This document shows, piece after piece, positions 1 to 9,573 of a stretch of DNA of 64,000 nt. The position numbers were made by a program, and so were the translations under genes. Below the pieces are notes generated by a model. The model saw only the letters and a list, made by a program, of their open reading frames with translations, was not told the DNA's origin and searched no databases. Source of the DNA: Corinectria fuckeliana (Eukaryota; Ascomycota; Sordariomycetes; Hypocreales; Nectriaceae); contig WPDH01000135.1 of NCBI GenBank assembly GCA_019137255.1, positions 248,001 to 312,000 of the forward strand, given 5' to 3'. The number at the start of each line of letters is the position of its first letter. Within the stretch, counting starts at the first letter, position 1.

Positions 1-284
1 ACCTCTTATATTAACCTCACTGTCTTACAGCGATTTCGAACCACCTATGCATGTTCTTATGTCGGCTGGGTCGGGGAAGGTGGTATTATCCTTAAAACGA
101 CATGCTTCTTCTTCCACTAAGAATGCAGTCATATATATTAGCGCTCTGTCTCTCTCTATGCATTAGGGCTGCGAGAGGCGTAAAATGACGGCTTACTTCA
201 ATGCTGTACCGCAGGCACAAGCAGGTTAGAACAACTGTATTTGGACGTAATAGATGATTTACTTACCTTGGTGTAGTTGCCGCG

Positions 285-640
285 GGGGCCGGGGGCGGCG
301 TTGGCAGCAGAGATAGTAACGGCAGCTGCAGCAGCAGCAGCGGAGATGGAGGCGGCGGCGGCAGAAGTTGTGGCCTCGGTAGCAGAGGTGGAGGCGGCGG
401 CGGCGTCGGCAGCGGCAGAGATAGTAGCGGTAGCAGCGGAGATGGAGGCGTCGGCGGCGGAGATTGAGGCAGCGGCGGCGGCAGAAGTTGTGGCCTCGGC
501 AGCAGGGATGTCAGCGGCGGTGGTGGCCTCAGCTAGCTATTTCATCGTCAGTACTGCTTCGGTGATACAGACAGCTGAGGCGTTTCAGGGGACTGACGAT
601 GGCGAGGGCAGCGGCGGCCTCGGCCTCGGTGCGAGTAGCG
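285..640. repeat. Degenerate GGC/GCA/GCG minisatellite
   Basis: Imperfect tandem units built on GGCGGCGGCAGAAGTTG and GCAGCGGAGATGGAGGCG recur several times. One block, encoding A-A-E-V-V-A-S on the plus strand, appears twice almost unchanged. All three plus frames are repetitive, and no start context or intron is visible. It is better read as a minisatellite than a gene. A repeat-containing Ala-rich protein cannot be fully excluded. Confidence 0.6.
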
Positions 641-783
641 GCAGCATTGTTCTTCTATGCTATCAGCCAACCATCCGTGACATGACTCAGGCGACGCTAG
701 GGAGACTTACTGCAGACATCTTCGTGGACTGAGAAAGCAAAGTGCCATGTTAGCCTTGAGGAGAGGGTCCCGGAATAGTACTC

Positions 784-865
784 ACTGGTTGGTTGGTTGG
801 TTGGTTGGCGGTGCTGCTGGTGCTGCTGGTGTTGGTGTTGGTGTTGGTGTTGGTGCTGGTTCTGC
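784..865. repeat. GGTT and GGTGTT/GCTGGT microsatellites
   Basis: About five consecutive GGTT units are followed by GCTGCTGGT units and then GTTGGT units. It is a compound simple repeat that opens spurious frames on both strands. Confidence 0.85.
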
Positions 866-1273
866 TGCTGGTGGTGATGGTGAGGGTGATGAAAAGGAAA
901 CAAAGCTAGAACCTTCATCGTCGTGCTCTTTGACGGCATGCCGGCTCTTGTCAATACTCAACAGAAGCTGCGTCGTCAAGGACGCACCTGCCTCGCTCTC
1001 ACTCTCAATGACCCTCAATGACCGAACCAGGTCCACCTAACTCCGGGCGTACCAACAAGTAAGTAAGGAGGTATATTGATCAGCAGGGAGTGATGCACAC
1101 CGGCACTGGACACCAGCGGTTAGGTACCAAGAACTGTCTACTTACTAAGTACGGACGGCATGTTCGACGGTCAAATTCATACTTGGTGGTGATGTCGACT
1201 TCCTCAATTAGGTCTACAATGATAACTAACCCCCAGCAGAATCAGGCATCTGCTACCCATTGAACCATTTTTC

Positions 1274-2398
1274 TCAGCCTGTCCCATCAGTGTCAGGCAC
1301 CTGGCGCAACACCCTGAAAAAGGTTTCGGACCTGTCGGGCAGGTTGACAGTGCTGCGATACACTTCGCCCCCCATTGGCGGCAGACACAGCCACTTCATC
1401 TTCCACATGAAAGAGAGAATTGGCACATCATCTGTGCAACGATTATATCTATAGCTCCGGCGTTGACCATCCCACATGTGGCTCTCGACGTATCTGTTCT
1501 TCCCGTCGATGAAGACATGATGCTTCTCGGGCTCGCAAGGGAACTCGTTGATGTTATAAACCACGTCGTGCCTGTACCGGCCGTCATCCTCTTGTGAGAG
1601 TTGATAATTGGCCGGAAGTTGCCCGCCTCGGTCGATGAGCCACATACGAGTCCATCTAGGGATCCAGCCTTTTACCCAGGCCCAGTAAGCCCGCATAACC
1701 AGGCCCCTGTCCGAAGCTTCAGGGATACAGTTGAGCATTGACTCCCACGTCATGCCCAGGCCTTCGTCCCAGCTATCGTTGAACTCGAAGGCAATATTAA
1801 TGTCCGACGCTTGAGGGAGGTGGAAGAAGGGAAGGCGAGGAAGCAGGATATCCCATCGCAGGGAGACACATGCGACCATGTCTTCGGGTGAAAATCGGAA
1901 ACAAATGATGTCGCGCTTCGAGGACACCTTGAGGTAGACATCTTGTCCTTGGTGGCATGCCGTGACCATGTCGCTTCGCTTGTGTGAGGGCCGTTTCGTG
2001 GTTTTATCGAGGTGCTGGAGCAGAGCCGCGCGGGACTCCTTGCACGCAGTTCGTAAACCGGCATCCCAGAGATAGAGGAAACGGTTGGCCTTGGTCCAGG
2101 AGCATTGTAACGGTCGAGATCGCAGCCGACGGGGAACAATTGGCCGCAGTTTTCCATTAGGCCAACGAGGACGTTCTTTGGGCGTCAGGGGATAATCGCG
2201 CATCATCTGTTGCAGGAAGCTCTGTCGATGTCCTTCGTTGTCATCGTTGAAGAGCGAGTAGTAATGGATTCTCGGCGTCTCGTCGGCGCAGATGGCCATC
2301 TGCCAGATCTTCCAGCGCAACTCGGGTGGTAGTTTAGGGAAGGCATGGAACTGAATCGGCGATTCGGGCGCGTCTGTGCTGCGAGTATCGAGGCTCAT
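1274..2398 (-). CDS. 2EXR-domain protein of unknown function
   Basis: Single-exon frame of 374 residues counted from the ATG at 2398. The open frame reaches about 70 bases further upstream, but only from non-ATG codons. Near the N-terminus it has FHAFPKLPPELRWKIWQMA, the signature of the fungal 2EXR family (F..F..LP.ELR..IW). A short 'TPRIHYYSL' strand follows, as in other members. The rest is Trp- and Arg-rich with no catalytic motif I recognise. 2EXR proteins are abundant in Sordariomycete and Leotiomycete accessory regions and have no established function. No signal peptide or membrane segment is visible. The gene stands alone, with repeat-rich DNA downstream. Confidence 0.8.
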   Translation of the reverse strand: MSLDTRSTDAPESPIQFHAFPKLPPELRWKIWQMAICADETPRIHYYSLFNDDNEGHRQSFLQQMMRDYPLTPKERPRWPNGKLRPIVPRRLRSRPLQCSWTKANRFLYLWDAGLRTACKESRAALLQHLDKTTKRPSHKRSDMVTACHQGQDVYLKVSSKRDIICFRFSPEDMVACVSLRWDILLPRLPFFHLPQASDINIAFEFNDSWDEGLGMTWESMLNCIPEASDRGLVMRAYWAWVKGWIPRWTRMWLIDRGGQLPANYQLSQEDDGRYRHDVVYNINEFPCEPEKHHVFIDGKNRYVESHMWDGQRRSYRYNRCTDDVPILSFMWKMKWLCLPPMGGEVYRSTVNLPDRSETFFRVLRQVPDTDGTG

Positions 2399-3508
2399 CT
2401 CTCGGTGTTGTCTTCCGCTGCTGTTGGGTGTTGAAGTGAAAGGCGTAGCGTTTGGTTTCGGGAGACGCAAGCGGGTATGATTGATACTTAACTTGTAGAA
2501 TACTAGTAGTAGTAGTGAGATGACCCACCAGTCCTCGTTGACTTTTTAAAGATTTTATAGACTTTGGACTGAGGTGGCCCGTGGCTGACAGTTACAGGCG
2601 GAGATAATCCACAAAAGCAGACGCTCGAATCGAGGTGTACGAAGTAACTTACCGGAGGGTTCATGAATCGACTTGATCTCCTTGAAAGCTGCCAACAGCG
2701 CGAGGCTGTTAGTCCGAGTCGTCGAAAACACAAGCAAAGTGCCTTGCACTTTGTCCTCGTTGAACTCTTCCAACCATGACTCAGTTAAATGACTGATTGC
2801 CTGGCCGGTACCTATCTTGTATTACTCAAGCTAACAAGGTACATAGAGGCTCATACCTTTTCCAGGCAGCCGACATGGCGCTCCGACCTGGCTGATTGGC
2901 CCCACTCTCCGTAGCCTGTGTACTGTAAAAGGTTCAGCGATACTAACAAGCGACTTGCCCCAGCATGCTATAGTACACGCGTTTGTGAGGCACTTGGAGA
3001 GATAACCGGGTACCGGAGCTTTGCCCAAAATATCATTCACTATCTCTACCTAGTAGATTAGTCAATTCTGGTACACTACTGCACTGTTGAAGGTGTGAGA
3101 TACTTCGATGAGACTTTAACGAATAGGGAAGTTAGTGTAAATTCAAAACAACCTTTTAATCCTTGTGGGCCGTACCAGACAACCCCCCCAAAAAACCAGA
3201 GCTGTCCTTGGGTACCATTCTGGGCAGCCATTGATTAGAAAGTTGGAATCGTCCTCGTGATGACTGAAATCACCCTGAGATCCTCAACAGAGCGAGTAGG
3301 TTCAAAGGCGATAGATAAATTTATTTGACCCGTAGCATAAATCAGGTATAGATACAAAGCCCAGCGCAACAGGAGAAAAACAAAAGGACAAAGATTCATG
3401 CCCTCCTCCTCGCATTTCATGAGTTCCAAGAAAGTCGTTCATCCTTACACGTGCCAAGTCACGTTTACGCTTTTGTCAACTTCATCTCGACCCGTAATAG
3501 TCCTAGGT
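2399..3508. other. Intergenic; one exon-like fragment, no assigned gene
   Basis: On the minus strand at about 2655-2815 there is a 50-residue open segment, including ESWLEEFNEDKVQG and TTRTNSLALLAAFKEIKS, that ends at a plausible GTAAGT donor. Its composition looks coding, but I do not recognise the family and find no matching downstream exon. The rest (2820-3508) shows nothing I can support. Confidence 0.35.
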
Positions 3509-4066
3509 TCATCGGGGGACTAGCTTGGAGCCTTTTGGAGTCCGGCAAGACGATACGAGGCTAGGGCCGAATGTAGGGTCATCCACGGCAAGTCGAGGTG
3601 AGACGAACCCGAGCCGAGCCGCCTCATCGCATTCGAATATCACCGGGGAGGACTTCATGGTGCCCAGATTGGTGTCATAGAAAGGAGGAACTGGGGAATA
3701 TGGTGTACCCCCTGGAAACCGTGGAGACGGCTGTGCCGGATGATAAGTGGCCAGACTAAATGGAGCATGGCCTCCGGGAGTTGATTCGCGGGTCGTATCG
3801 TGGTAAGACACTGCAATATTGGCACGATTGTTGTTGTTGTAGATGGCGCGGATAGGACCGGGTCTTCCCCTTTGAAAGGACTCTGTTTGGCCGGGAATGA
3901 GTGGCAGATGCTCGTATCGCCCAGAGAATGGTATTGGCAACCGTTCGGCGTTTCCGTAGTAGCTAGGATAGGGAGCTTGAGGCTGGGGAGCAGCTCTCAC
4001 TTGTGCCCGGGCTTGGGCCGCATTGATTAGACGATGGCCATCGAGCTCTTGTCCATTGAATGAGTA
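3509..4066 (-). CDS. Pro-rich C-terminal exon of an unrecognised gene
   Basis: A minus-strand exon of about 186 codons runs from a CTAG acceptor near 4067 to the stop at 3509. It begins YSFNGQELDGHRLINAAQAR and becomes rich in Pro, Tyr and Asn (PYPSYYGNAERLPIPFSG, YNNNNRANIAVSYHD), suggesting a disordered tail. A preceding exon at about 4140-4204 (DTGTPSTPGSTESH) joins in phase through a GTATGT donor. I do not recognise the family. The 'NGQELDGHRL' start resembles the end of an RRM fold, but no RNP motif is visible upstream, so that is only a thought. Exons further 5' were not found, so the gene may be a remnant. Confidence 0.4.
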   Translation of the reverse strand, partial: YSFNGQELDGHRLINAAQARAQVRAAPQPQAPYPSYYGNAERLPIPFSGRYEHLPLIPGQTESFQRGRPGPIRAIYNNNNRANIAVSYHDTTRESTPGGHAPFSLATYHPAQPSPRFPGGTPYSPVPPFYDTNLGTMKSSPVIFECDEAARLGFVSPRLAVDDPTFGPSLVSSCRTPKGSKLVPR

Positions 4067-4204
4067 CTAGTACGTCTGTAAGTGGTCCAAAGCGAACAAG
4101 TCACAGTGATGGTTTACTGATTGGTTTAAGAAGACATACATGGGACTCGGTAGATCCAGGAGTTGAGGGTGTTCCAGTGTCGATCAACTGATTGCTCGCT
4201 TGTT

Positions 4205-5591
4205 AGAATACAAAAGTTATGCTACAGCATGAGACCGACATTACATACGTGGTTAGCTGTTCCAATCCTATTATCCGGGGTACGAGGGACAGACATGACG
4301 ACTTTGGGTAGTTGCAACGTTGCGGGAATCCGGCAGAATGGTCACTTGGCAGACAAGGTACGAAGTGTTTTTCTCCGGAATGAACTGACCATGTGTGAGG
4401 ATAAAGCTTCACGGAAGCCAGGCTTTTATAATTTGATATGTCAATTCTCACCCCACTGTGTCATTATTATTCTTCGGTGTTTTATCTATCCCGCTCGTAA
4501 TATTTGCTATACCTTTCACCGCCTCGCGATTCGAATTGATTCCATCGAGTCGTCAACCACCGCCCTTCCAACTTCGCACCTGACAGCCCCGAACAAATCG
4601 GGCAGGTCTAAGCGAGGTTACACCTCAACGTACCCAAGAGCTGTTGACACCATTCCCAACTAGTAATTCGTAAAGCGTTGGACGTTACATGGTATAACAG
4701 CACCGCCACTGTACTGTGTTGCGTTGGAGGCCGTTTTGTGTATCGGCGGCACGGCACGGGACATTCCTAATTTCTGTACACAGGCCGGTAGTACTACTGC
4801 CTATTATTCAAGCTTACGTAGACCAGTCGACCCGAGCTTCTGAACCACTGTTGATGATGCGTACATCTTTTATGACGATCCATCCTGTATGAGGGCGAGA
4901 TGTATGTAGTACCTCCCGAGCTGTACTGAGTCACGATCGTGAAGTCAAGTTTCACGAAACGCGGCCTTGTCTTACCTCACAGTATACTCACTTTGCTCGA
5001 TACTGGGAGCTAACTTACCACTTACTTGGAAGACCATTGGGAACCAAAAACTTGTAGAAGAGATGGGAAGCTAAGTAAAGGATATCATCATGTGACATTC
5101 CACAGGAAAAGAGTAGATCTCGGCCATTAATTAATATGTGGTGATCTAGCTACCTGCAACGCTTTGGAATATGGAGTTGTCGCTTCTAGACCCCGCCAGA
5201 TGGATGATATTCTGAGTTCCAGTTGCCCTCCGTCCTCAGCTCAGTCATTAGCTACCTTTTACATGTACCAACCCTTTCAACCCGAGTGCCGCTGCGTCCT
5301 CTCGCATTTACCTGCGTATCACCCTCTTCTACTGATTCACAGACCTGTCCAGTCTCTCTTTAAGTGAATAACTACTATATGACGCAGTGATTAAGCAACC
5401 AACCAATCGATTAACTAGAAACAACCATCGCCGCAGGTATAAAGGAGGTCGCATCTTACCGTATTGACATCGTTTTCTCGGAACTACAGACACAGTACAT
5501 CTGACTTCAATTTCTCACTGTTCCTACCTAGTCTTCTCACCTTGCTCTACATCAATCCCACCACCAAAACTCGTCCTCTACAGCTCAGAAG
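4205..5591. other. Intergenic, no gene seen
   Basis: Only short open frames without recognisable domains. The last 200 bases before 5592 are CT-rich with many CAAC/ACCA triplets, which fits the promoter and 5' leader of the DUF3632 gene. Confidence 0.5.
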
Positions 5592-6632
5592 ATGGATTCC
5601 AAGCTGCTGCTTGATGGTTCGACTTGTGACAGAGAAGGACATTACCCTAGTTCTACCTTCGTGGTTACAACCCTTAAGAGCGATGTTAGCTCAGACGTGA
5701 AATCGGCCAAAATCGCAAGCTATTTTAGCTTCGACTCGGCTTTTGTCAACTTTCCAAACAACCACGATGATCATAAGAAGGAGTCATGGATAGGCCTGCT
5801 GGATGTAGTCGATGCAGTTCTACCAAGTTCCCCATGGCAGGACATTCTCATTCGCGCAATCGACAATATACGGTTTCCTGACGAGGTTAAAGCAGCCAGA
5901 GAAAAGGTGAGACACCCCGGGAAATAGCCCGTACTCACTAGTTCACAACTAACCTTCATCTTCCAAGGAAACCTCAGCCCTACTTACAGATCTACTCCAA
6001 TTGTTGTCTATTTTGGAACCCATTTGGATTGGTATTGAACCCGTTTGAGAGACATGGACTCAATAAGAGACAAGTACTAACATCAAATAGACAAGAACAA
6101 GGACATCGAGAGCGGGAATTTCTCGCTCATCGAGATGGTGACCTGGCAATGTCTGAACTCATTTGTGGCCCGGCTGCCCAGTACCAAGTTCTTTTGGATC
6201 AATCTTCCCGTGTGGCAGCTGAGAACGGCCCTGGAGGAAAGACCGACGACAGGTGCAATGATGACTTGCAAGCTATGGGTCGCAAGCGAGTGGATCTTTC
6301 GTCGCGGATCCTTGCTCTATGAGAAGATGTCGTCAATCACCGTCTTAGACGGGTACTCCGCGGAAAGTCTACGGAAAGGGCCACTTTTCCGGGACGGGCC
6401 ACCTTTGAGCGTTGAGAGATGGCAGTTTTGGAGGGACAGGTTTCTAGACATTTCCAAGGACGGGGGAGCACTGGTGCTTGGTGATGACATTCTGAAACGA
6501 ATGTCGTTGGTCGTCCAGCGGATGGATGCGATTGGAGAGTACTATAGCCGCACTTCTCCTCACGACACTAGTCTGATCACAAACTCAATCAACATCTGCC
6601 TGCTGTTATTACTTTTAGGAGTGACTCTTTGA
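5592..6632 (+). CDS. DUF3632-family protein
   Basis: Three exons: 5592-5906, 5968-6031 and 6091-6632. Intron 1 has GTGAGA and ACTAAC then CCAAG. Intron 2 has TACTAAC 15 bases before its ATAG end. The joined frame closes exactly at 921 nt, 306 residues. Family-type blocks are WQCLNSFVARL then LPVWQLRTALEE, ASEWIFRRGSLLYE, and LSVERWQFWRDRFLDI, followed by a second helical block (LKRMSLVVQRMDAI). This is the layout of DUF3632, a fungal all-helical family of unknown role. No signal peptide is seen, although the extreme C-terminus is a short Leu run. It is tail-to-tail with the MFS gene, with only 15 bases between the stop codons. Confidence 0.85.
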
Positions 6633-6647
6633 CATCCACGCCTAAGT

Positions 6648-8615
6648 CTAAGTCTTCGACGCTTTTTTTCGAATGTCCTTCCATCCAAGACCCCAGGCAA
6701 AAAAGAACATGCAGATCGACGTCGCAGTGGCAAGATAAAACGTGGCATCCACCCCCTTAGCATATGAATCCAGCACTGCAGGCAAGTCTTCCTTTGGCGT
6801 AACGTCCCTGACGGAAGATGCACCGGCTTTGATGATTGTTTCGCCGTTCAAACGAGGCGCCCGAGACACAAGCTCATGCCTAAGCACACTGTTGAATATA
6901 ACGTTGGAAAGGGCAGTTGACACGGCGCCGCTAAATGTTTGCGACAAGATAAGAAGTGCGGTGGCGATTGATGTGACCTCCCGTCGTGTGCAGGCTTGGA
7001 CGGCCAGAAAAGGTATTTGCATTCCCCATCCTCGACCGAATCCGAGCAATACTTGATAGCCAGCCCACTTCGCATCCGAAGTGTGACGGGTGAGTGTTGT
7101 CAAAAGCCCGTTGCCAATTGTCGATAATATCGCGCTAGAGACGGCAAAGGGTAGATAGTACCCTAGCTTTTGGACTGGTTATTCCCGTCAGTGTTTGGAG
7201 CACATCTTCTTTACCGAGTTGGACCTTACCTAAGAAGCCTGAGAAAACTGCAGAGAATAGCTGAGTGAGGATCTGCGGGAGCATGTCGACACCACTGATA
7301 AACGCCGAAGCCCCTTTCACAGACTGGAAGTAGATTGGAAGGTAGTAAGAGCTCACGAACGTCATGGCAAACATGAAAATAGTCGTAAGGCAGGACGCCC
7401 AGGTCTCCCTCTGTCGTAAAACGGGTATTGGAATCATAGCGCTGTCGCCAACATGATACTCCCAGGCTAGGAAGAGAGCCATGGTGATGCCGCCTCCGCA
7501 GAAGAGACCAATGACCATGGCAGACTTCCATGGGTAATCGACACCTCCAAGCTGCAGAGCCATGAGGATCATGACAGTTGCGGATGCGAAAGTCAAGAAA
7601 CCGGCGAGATCCAGCTTCGAAGTTATGATCTTGAGAAAGGGACCTTCGAGCTGGACTTTGTTGTCAGGGATTGCCAACGATAGAATCAGCAGGGCGCAGA
7701 CACCACCGATGGGCAGGTTTATATAAAAGCCTACAACACGTCAGTATCTTCGCCATCTGATTGCAGATAGTATCAAGAAATAATGACAGAGAAGAGGGTC
7801 TTCGAGAGAGAGAGAGTTGTGTGAAAGACAGATAGTAAAAGGAGATACCTACACCATCGCCAAGTTGTATATTCAGTCAATGCTCCGCCCACCAACGGGC
7901 CACAAACATTGCCAAGCTGAGCAATTCCCATCAGTATACCGATGAGGGATGGTCTCCTTTCTAGAGGAACAGAAGCGACGATTATGGTGATTGCCCCATT
8001 CCGGATACCAGAGCTACCAATGCCGGCGATGGCACGGCCCAGAATGAACATGGTCGAAGAGGTAGCGACAGCACACACCAAAGAACCCAGCTCGAATATG
8101 AGAAGGAATCCCAGGAAAAGCCACTACTACAGATATCAGCTATGGCTCGAAGAGCGATTGACAAAACGCACTTTAGACTTGAACCAAGTATACAGCCTCC
8201 CAGCAATTGGCTGGAGAGCCGCACTGATAGGTCGTTAGTCTCTGGACTCTCGGCGATTTCTTTCCCGAGAGGAGGACCTTACCTGGATAAGTTGTAGGCG
8301 CTTCCGTACCAGCCGATGTCGTCCAGAGAATGGAAATGACTGGTTATGCGAGGAATAGCCTACAGTCGCCTTGTCAGCTTTCATGGTCCGTCATGATACG
8401 GTGAGCACACAACATACTGTGACAATGATGGTCATGTCCAATAACATCAGAAAGGTTGCAAGCGTGACAGACGTCATCAAGCTCGCCAATTTCCACCCTG
8501 TCAACCATCCATCATGGTCCTTCTCTCGGGAATCTTCCCGTTGTTGAAGTTCTTGATCTGCCGTTTCATTGAGAACTTGCGATTGTGTGCTAGGGACTTC
8601 GCTTTCATGGCCCAT
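6648..8615 (-). CDS. DHA2-type MFS multidrug efflux transporter (14 TM)
   Basis: Six exons (minus order): 8418-8615, 8283-8359, 8172-8223, 7853-8123, 7230-7730, 6648-7162. All junctions are GT...AG and in phase, total 1614 nt, 537 residues. After a charged cytosolic N-terminus, TM1 reads TSVTLATFLMLLDMTIIVTA, the usual DHA2 'LD.TIV..A' start. Motif A (GRLYTWFKSKW), the TM4 region GRAIAGIGSSGIRNG, motif C (GIAQLGNVCGPLVGGALTE) and WRWCFYINLPIGG are all present. This is the fungal H+ antiporter group that includes AflT and ToxA, plasma-membrane pumps exporting toxins, antifungals or secondary metabolites. No biosynthetic core gene lies nearby, so the substrate is unknown. An earlier non-ATG frame extension was ignored; ATG 8615 starts the protein. 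Confidence 0.92.
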
Positions 8616-8819
8616 TACGTGAAGGGCACCTTTTGCACGAACAACGCCTGTCTGGTATTCTTTGGGAAGCACGGCGTAGTCTTATCAAAGTAGGTTTCCA
8701 GAAGACAAAAGCAGCAGGCTCGAGAAATCCGTTTATTTGGTGGAGGCTTCCGAGTTCTGGTCGCAAGCTTGGCGGGAACGCGGCAGCATGCCCCCCTTAT
8801 TAACAGATACTGACCAAGC

Positions 8820-8843
8820 CCGGGGTTTTGGGCTGAACCCCGG
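8820..8843. promoter_or_regulatory. CCGGGGTT-N8-AACCCCGG inverted repeat
   Basis: An exact 8-bp inverted repeat with an 8-bp spacer lies about 205 bases upstream of the MFS start and about 730 bases upstream of the HET start. CCG/CGG half-sites in opposite orientation are the usual binding layout of Zn2Cys6 regulators, so this is a candidate operator. That is inference; a chance palindrome is possible. Confidence 0.35.
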
Positions 8844-9573
8844 TGCCGACGCGGGAGCTATCAGGGCTGAGAAATCGCCGTTGCCGATTGTACCGAGATG
8901 TTGATCCGTGGCCTTCAACCCGCGTATGAACTAAACGCGGCAGGATTACATGTAGTGGGTTCTCCGTGATTGTTAGCGCTTAGCCACAGGACCAGCATTG
9001 CTTCGGTAACTGGAGATGGCGAGATGCAACGTCTAGGATCACGGAGGCCTCCATAAACTACCTCACAACTCTTTACTGCTTGGCCAAATGTCAGCGCCTG
9101 CTAGATTGAGTATTCTCTTCAGCCTTTTTCATGCCTATCACTGAGACTTTGGATACCTCACCACTCTTACCATGTACCGCCTTGCAGGAGGGCTTTCAGG
9201 TAACATTCCGCCCAATATCCTTGTCAGCATGCCGGCAATAAGGCGGGAGCGGAAACATTGCTGCGGGCGCACGTCGTAAGCAAAGATCCCTCCCAGAGAA
9301 ATCACCTACGTTTTCCACGGCAGGCGTCATTAGAGAATCACCGAGTTTCTCAAACTCCGATGAGGCCACGGTACGATCTTTCAGCATTTACTCATATCCG
9401 CAAGCTGTTTGCGTTGCCGTCTCGACAAGCCTCGATCGCTGTCCGAGGAAACAACAGCGTGAGTGTGGATCAGGCAGCAGCTTATCTTCCCCTCATCTTT
9501 CGAGTCAGCATCTCGAGTGAAGAAATTATCCTACATTTCCCGTCTATTATTTCAGCATTCAAGGTCCGCGATC
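8844..9573. other. Divergent promoter region, MFS / HET
   Basis: No gene seen. The interval separates the minus-strand transporter from the plus-strand HET gene. Bases 9463-9573 are open in frame with the HET protein but read as untranslated leader rather than protein. Confidence 0.5.

Larger units (their letters stand above)
1..1273. other. Gene-poor, low-complexity left edge
   Basis: No gene is supported here. The stretch holds a GC-rich triplet/hexanucleotide repeat tract and two microsatellites, listed separately. The open frames over the tracts are Ala-rich on the plus strand and His/Gln- or Pro/Thr-rich in other frames, as expected from translating simple repeats. None has a recognisable domain. 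Confidence 0.6.

Noticed and set aside
277..732. 151-codon Ala-rich plus-strand frame
   Set aside because: It is a translation of a GCN-rich minisatellite. All frames are repetitive, and there is no promoter, intron or domain.
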